Below are positions 5,836-8,558 of a DNA stretch of 8,558 nucleotides, in pieces. Below the pieces are notes generated by a model, which saw only the letters and a program-made list of their open reading frames with translations, was not told the DNA's origin and did no database searches. The stretch is from Planctomycetota bacterium (GTDB taxonomy: Bacteria; Planctomycetota; Phycisphaerae; WQYP01): assembly GCA_021799715.1 (NCBI GenBank), contig JAJYZY010000104.1:1-8558 (forward strand). Reading direction: 5' to 3'. The translations under genes were made by a program, and so were the position numbers. Each line of letters begins with the position of its first letter. The stretch's first letter is position 1.

Positions 5836-7215
5836 ATGCCTGTAACTTCGACGTTAAGTAAAAACTTGGATAATTCGCCTGTTCCGCCAATTCTTGACCC
5901 ACGCCCTTATAACCGGAAAGATGCCGGAGATGTTCTGGCCGTCGGTCTGGCAACCACGGTTTTGATGTGGTCTATCGGATATATTTTCCGCATGCCCGGA
6001 GATCGTGTACCGGCACCGGTGATATTGGCGGCATTGGTGGCGATACTGATCAGCGGCGGATTTATGGGTGCCTGGCGCACCCGGCGCGGACCCATTGGCG
6101 GGCTATGGGTTGGACTGATCAGCGGATCGTTAAATTTGCTGGTGCTCGGTTCGCTTGGCCGCGACCTTACAACCGATCAGCGCATTGCGGCCTATGAATT
6201 TCTCTGGGCACCCATCAGCGTTATTTCCGCCGGTTTGCTGGCATGGCTGGGGGGCTTTTTTGGCGCGAAGTTTAATCCGGATCGGCGGCAATATCTGCAT
6301 CCGGAAGGCTCGTTCACGCTTTCCACGGTGATTGCCACGCTGGTATTGATTATGGCCGGGGGAATGGTAACGGGTCTTAATGCGGGACTTTCCGTTCCGG
6401 ATTGGCCGGATTCGTTCAAATTCGGCATGTTCTTTTTTCCATTGTCACACATGACCGGAGGGGTATTTTTTGAACATACCCACCGCCTGTTCGGCACGCT
6501 GGTGGGTCTGGCAACGCTCATTCAAACCATTTATCTGTTTCGCCATGAGCAGCGCCGCTGGGTCAAATGGACCGCGTTTACCGCATTGATTATGGTCATT
6601 ATTCAAGGCCTGATGGGTGGGTTGCGTGTAACGGGCCACTTTACGTTGGCTAAATCACGGTTGGGCATGGACCCCAGCACCCCGCTGGCCATTGTTCATG
6701 GAGCCTTTGGCCAGGTATTTTTTGCGGTGCTGGTGTTCCTGGCGGCGGTGTGTTCACCAAGCTGGACCAGCGATATAAAACCCAAACCCCGCCTAAGCGC
6801 CCACATTGGCCGGGGTATCGCCTGGACACTTGTTGGAATACTACTAGTGCAGTTAACGCTGGGGTCCATTTTGCGGCACGTTGGCGGCGTGTTGCTTTTG
6901 CATATCAGCGTGGCGGTTGTCGTGCTGCTTCTGGCACTGTTTTCCGGAGCACGGGCGTGGGGGTTAAATACGGATCAACCCATTCTGAAACGCGTTGGCC
7001 TGGCGCTGCTTTGTGTGGTAACCCTGCAGGTGCTGTTGGGCGTTTGCGCGGTGATTGCCCTGGGCGGTGGCGGCCCGCTGGAACATCCCGATATGGCACA
7101 GGCGGTTGTTACCACCGCGCACCAGACCACCGGCGCAATATTACTTGCTATTGCCGTGCTGTTAGCCGCCTGGACGGTGCGGCTGGAATCGCCGGTGAAT
7201 TTAAAGACATTATAA
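5836..7215 (+). CDS. ctaA: Heme A synthase (CtaA/COX15 family) with N-terminal membrane extension
   Basis: This integral membrane enzyme oxidises the methyl group of heme O to make heme A for aa3-type cytochrome oxidase. The 459-residue protein has a family core from about residue 160. GGMVTGLNAGLSVPDWP (175-191) is the signature of the first helix and loop. E213-x-x-H216 in FFEHTHR is the catalytic and heme-ligand motif, and further helix histidines occur at H288, H356 and H429, giving the expected four-histidine pattern of two repeated bundles. Residues 30-145 add about four hydrophobic segments (near 31-51, 58-78, 86-105 and 118-143) not found in the standard 300-residue enzyme. GGATG lies six bases before the ATG. 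No ctaB (heme O synthase) or oxidase subunit gene is adjacent in the window, so the partner genes must lie elsewhere. All ligands are present and the call is secure. Confidence 0.93.
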   Translation: MPVTSTLSKNLDNSPVPPILDPRPYNRKDAGDVLAVGLATTVLMWSIGYIFRMPGDRVPAPVILAALVAILISGGFMGAWRTRRGPIGGLWVGLISGSLNLLVLGSLGRDLTTDQRIAAYEFLWAPISVISAGLLAWLGGFFGAKFNPDRRQYLHPEGSFTLSTVIATLVLIMAGGMVTGLNAGLSVPDWPDSFKFGMFFFPLSHMTGGVFFEHTHRLFGTLVGLATLIQTIYLFRHEQRRWVKWTAFTALIMVIIQGLMGGLRVTGHFTLAKSRLGMDPSTPLAIVHGAFGQVFFAVLVFLAAVCSPSWTSDIKPKPRLSAHIGRGIAWTLVGILLVQLTLGSILRHVGGVLLLHISVAVVVLLLALFSGARAWGLNTDQPILKRVGLALLCVVTLQVLLGVCAVIALGGGGPLEHPDMAQAVVTTAHQTTGAILLAIAVLLAAWTVRLESPVNLKTL

Positions 7216-7237
7216 AGTTCATGATTCACCGGCGATT
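7187..7237. terminator. Perfect 14-bp inverted repeat across the ctaA stop codon
   Basis: AATCGCCGGTGAAT (7187-7200) is perfectly mirrored by ATTCACCGGCGATT (7224-7237), with a 23-base AT-rich loop. The ctaA stop codon (7213-7215) is in the loop and the convergent gene ends at 7245. Because it lies between convergent genes it could end or stabilise both transcripts. There is no T-run after either arm, so it is not a classic intrinsic terminator. Confidence 0.45.
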
Positions 7238-7244
7238 GATATCT

Positions 7245-7607
7245 TCAGCGGATCATTCCCCACGCCGCGAAGATGGAAGCAACGTAGAAGTTGGCGGCCA
7301 CAAGATTCAGGGAAATTATCACGCCGATAATCGCGCATACAAATAATATCGTGCCGCATTCACGTCTGCCCAAAGCGGCGGCCCAGATTCCAAACATGAC
7401 GGCGGCCGCGGGGAGCGTTGAGTCGCAGGCGGCATGTGTGTGTTGCGCAAGCAGCGGGCGGAGAAAATTGGCGACGTAATAGAATAAATGCGCCGGAGCG
7501 TAAAACCACGCCATGACGGAAAGTGCCAGCGATATGATCGACAAGACTTGGCCAAGCCGCACGGGATGCGCCGGTCGTTCGGCCGGGCCACCGGTTTCCA
7601 TTTTCAT
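7245..7607 (-). CDS. Small membrane protein, DUF4190-like architecture
   Basis: I do not recognise a named family with certainty. The 120-residue protein has a polar N-terminus of about 17 residues and then hydrophobic segments near 18-38, 65-81 and 85-105. The central GIWAAALGRRECG resembles the G-x-x-A-L-x-R-R turn seen between helices of DUF4190-like small membrane proteins. A loop with HTHAACD (56-62) lies between the first and second segments. AGGGGA about seven bases upstream of the ATG at 7605-7607 strongly supports this start over a second in-frame ATG two codons on. It converges on ctaA, with an inverted repeat between them, and lies 33 bases from the degraded gene to its right. It is probably in the inner membrane; the function is unknown. 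Confidence 0.7.
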   Translation of the reverse strand: MKMETGGPAERPAHPVRLGQVLSIISLALSVMAWFYAPAHLFYYVANFLRPLLAQHTHAACDSTLPAAAVMFGIWAAALGRRECGTILFVCAIIGVIISLNLVAANFYVASIFAAWGMIR

Positions 7608-7921
7608 TGCACATTCCCCTGAAAACTGTTCGGCCCAAATTTAGTACGCATCCAACAGGAAAGACACTTGCGGCTCTGCCAGCGGGCGAAGCTTGTGCAT
7701 TTGGAGCGACCATAATCTTCCCGGCAAGGCGAATCGTTCATTCCATCCGTCCGATCCTACCGGATATCGGTCTGGATACATTGCGAACGCTTTCCGTCGC
7801 ACCGGGATAGCTGATCGGATCGCGCTGCGCGACGGTGCCGAGGGATTGATCGCCGGTAAACATCCGTTGAGTGCGTTTATTTTTTTGTTGTGATTGCGTC
7901 GATCGTTGGTCTGGCAGACAC

Positions 7922-7942
7922 CCACCGGCATAAAGCCGGTGG
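7922..7942. repeat. REP-like perfect hairpin
   Basis: CCACCGGC (7922-7929) and GCCGGTGG (7935-7942) form a perfect 8-bp stem with a five-base ATAAA loop. GC-rich hairpins of this form are typical of REP sequences and of the ends of IS200/IS605-type elements. It lies inside the unrecognised 3' half of the nucleotidyltransferase frame, so it may mark where foreign DNA replaced the gene's end. The hairpin is seen; its class is inference. Confidence 0.45.
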
Positions 7943-8130
7943 CTCGCTGGTTGCCCAATCCAGAACGGTTCCGGAGGTCCGGGATGTGGTGCCGGGTGGT
8001 GTGTTGGCAGCGGTTATGCCGATTTTTTTCGGCGTTATCAGGGGATCTTCCCACAAATATATCTATATCACCCGTGAACCGCGGCCAGCCATGAAATGCC
8101 CCCGCATATCCGCCGACGATAACGTATTTA

Positions 8131-8230
8131 GAGCGTTTCTCGAAAGTCTTGTCGCATGCGAGGCGTAAATTCTTGTGTACGGCAGTGCGTATTACCTTAA
8201 AACATGCGACATTATTTATGAGAACCGCTC
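8131..8230. mobile_element. 100-bp MITE with 28-bp terminal inverted repeats and TA duplication
   Basis: The ends 8131-8158 and 8203-8230 are inverted copies matching at 22 of 28 positions, with an exact outer GAGCG and an exact inner nine bases (TGTCGCATG and its complement). TA flanks both sides (8129-8130 and 8231-8232). Deleting the element plus one TA (102 bases, 34 codons) restores a family-consistent nucleotidyltransferase reading frame, which identifies the boundaries independently. A TA duplication and short inverted repeats suggest mobilisation by an IS630/Tc1-mariner type transposase. The element itself encodes no gene. Confidence 0.8.
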
Positions 8231-8403
8231 TAACGCGGGCGGCGTTTAACAACGCGACAAACTCTTGCAAGTCTTTGGGAAGTTTCATCGTTGCTCCTTT
8301 GAGTGTTGATCAGCTCCAGGAGAATCTCCATGCGTTGTGCTGGAGACAGCAACCTGTAATCCGGAGTTTCGCAGGCAAAAATGATAAAACCCTTGCGTGG
8401 CAA
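8230..8403 (-). pseudogene. Remnant of a gene upstream of the nucleotidyltransferase
   Basis: On the minus strand a frame reads TPDYRLLSPAQRMEILLELI followed by NTQRSND. The block SPAQRMEILLELI looks like the short helical protein that I recall preceding this type of nucleotidyltransferase gene. The frame continues over the nucleotidyltransferase start and stops at 8230-8232, at the edge of the miniature element. Upstream it is bounded by a TGA at 8413-8415 and a terminator hairpin, so no proper start exists; only a TTG at 8401-8403 is possible. It is probably the 3' end of a partner gene cut off by insertion of the transposase-bearing DNA to the right. Identity is uncertain. Confidence 0.4.
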
Positions 8404-8409
8404 GGGTTT
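8377..8409 (-). terminator. Intrinsic terminator after the probable transposase
   Basis: A perfect 10-bp stem (8387-8396 with 8400-8409) has a three-base loop. Read on the minus strand, it ends in TTT and is followed by TATCATTTTT. This is a good rho-independent terminator for the gene entering from the right edge. Confidence 0.65.
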
Positions 8410-8423
8410 GGTTCATTTTGTCA

Positions 8424-8458
8424 CTTCGAGCTACTGGGCACAGCCCAGTAGCTCGAAG
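8424..8458. repeat. Perfect 16-bp hairpin overlapping a stop codon
   Basis: Bases 8424-8439 and 8443-8458 are perfectly complementary, with a three-base loop. The stop codon of the right-edge gene (8431-8433) is within the stem. With the adjacent terminator stem it makes two hairpins 14 bases apart. It may belong to the 3' end of an insertion sequence or reinforce termination. Confidence 0.6.
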
Positions 8459-8558
8459 GCCCGCCGCTGCAGGACCGTCGGCATGGCCAGCATCACCGCC
8501 GTCGGGCCGTTCTCGTCGTCGCCGGTCATACGGCAGACATTTTGGCTCTGCGTCGAGA
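8431..8558 (-). CDS. Probable transposase, C-terminal 41 residues (runs off the right edge)
   Basis: Only the last 41 codons are in the window, ending at TAG 8431-8433. The codon use is strongly coding and GC-rich at third positions (GGC, GAC, CTG, GCC), unlike the neighbouring degraded sequence. The tail MPTVLQRRAFELLG resembles the Q-R-R-x-x-E-L-L ending of DDE transposases of the IS4/IS1634 kind. This is a resemblance by eye, and no catalytic residue is visible. The stop codon lies in a perfect hairpin and is followed by an intrinsic terminator. Its position next to truncated genes fits a mobile element that disrupted the locus. It could instead be the end of another accessory gene. Confidence 0.45.
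   Translation of the reverse strand, partial: STQSQNVCRMTGDDENGPTAVMLAMPTVLQRRAFELLGCAQ

Larger units (their letters stand above)
7641..8288 (-). pseudogene. Nucleotidyltransferase (MNT-type) gene, disrupted by a miniature element and lacking its C-terminus
   Basis: The start is excellent: AAAGGAG six bases before the ATG at 8286-8288. Residues 1-19 (MKLPKDLQEFVALLNAARV) and 54-88 (KYVIVGGYAGAFHGWPRFTG, then DIDIF and SPDNAEK) are those of a family with the nucleotidyltransferase GG and D-x-D motifs (G59-G60, D74-x-D76). In the intact family these two blocks are contiguous. Here 34 residues encoded by a 100-bp inverted-repeat element separate them. Removing the element and one TA gives an uninterrupted NAARVKYVIVGGYA. 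After residue 88 (base about 8025) nothing matches the family: the rest of the frame to 7641 is basic and low in hydrophobic residues, and contains a REP-like hairpin. The lysine- and arginine-containing C-terminal half typical of the family is missing. The 385 bases from 7641 to 8025 hold no gene I can support in any frame. Related proteins include antitoxin-like MNT proteins. I infer the gene is inactive. Confidence 0.65.

Noticed and set aside
7890..8168. Plus-strand frame of 92 codons beginning with GTG
   Set aside because: It runs antisense through the recognisable nucleotidyltransferase motif and into the miniature element, with no ribosome site; its open frame is a by-product.
1..8558. 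CRISPR array, tRNA or rRNA genes
   Set aside because: No regularly spaced direct repeats of array type, no cloverleaf-like sequence and no conserved rRNA core sequences were seen on either strand by eye.

Overview
The window reads like a chromosomal stretch from an environmental bacterium, probably of the PVC group (Planctomycetota or Verrucomicrobiota). I base this only on family flavour: a GxxExxY gene beside 9-nt periodic repeats, a heme A synthase with a long N-terminal membrane extension, a ThuA-domain protein and an argB-argF pair. The taxonomic call is an inference and weak.

Layout, left to right. A GxxExxY-family gene (minus strand) runs off the left edge. Next to it lies a repeat-rich, apparently non-coding stretch (164-540) with an imperfect 26-bp inverted repeat, then an unrecognised minus-strand ORF (541-846). 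A ThuA-domain gene (945-1664, plus) is followed by a two-gene cassette: an AAA_21/OLD-type ABC ATPase (1811-2992) overlapping a small TOPRIM-like gene of DUF4276 type (2992 to about 3563). The pair resembles split OLD or PARIS-like anti-phage modules. The TOPRIM reading frame appears shifted by one base about 14 codons before its natural stop. On the opposite strand come ornithine carbamoyltransferase (argF) and N-acetylglutamate kinase (argB), transcribed together as argB-argF. A 327-bp divergent promoter region separates argB from ctaA (heme A synthase, plus), which converges on a small minus-strand membrane protein gene. A perfect 14-bp inverted repeat straddles the ctaA stop codon.

The right end (7641-8558) looks like a decaying accessory patch. 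A MNT-type nucleotidyltransferase gene keeps an excellent ribosome site and its N-terminal catalytic motif. It has been interrupted, in frame, by a 100-bp miniature inverted-repeat element with a TA target duplication, and its C-terminal part is unrecognisable. Upstream of it are the remnant of a partner gene, two perfect hairpins (one a good intrinsic terminator) and the C-terminus of a probable transposase leaving the window.

Functionally, argB and argF serve arginine synthesis and ctaA serves cytochrome oxidase heme A. The ATPase/TOPRIM pair, the nucleotidyltransferase remnant, the miniature element and the transposase form the accessory, conflict-related part. I saw no tRNA, rRNA or CRISPR array.
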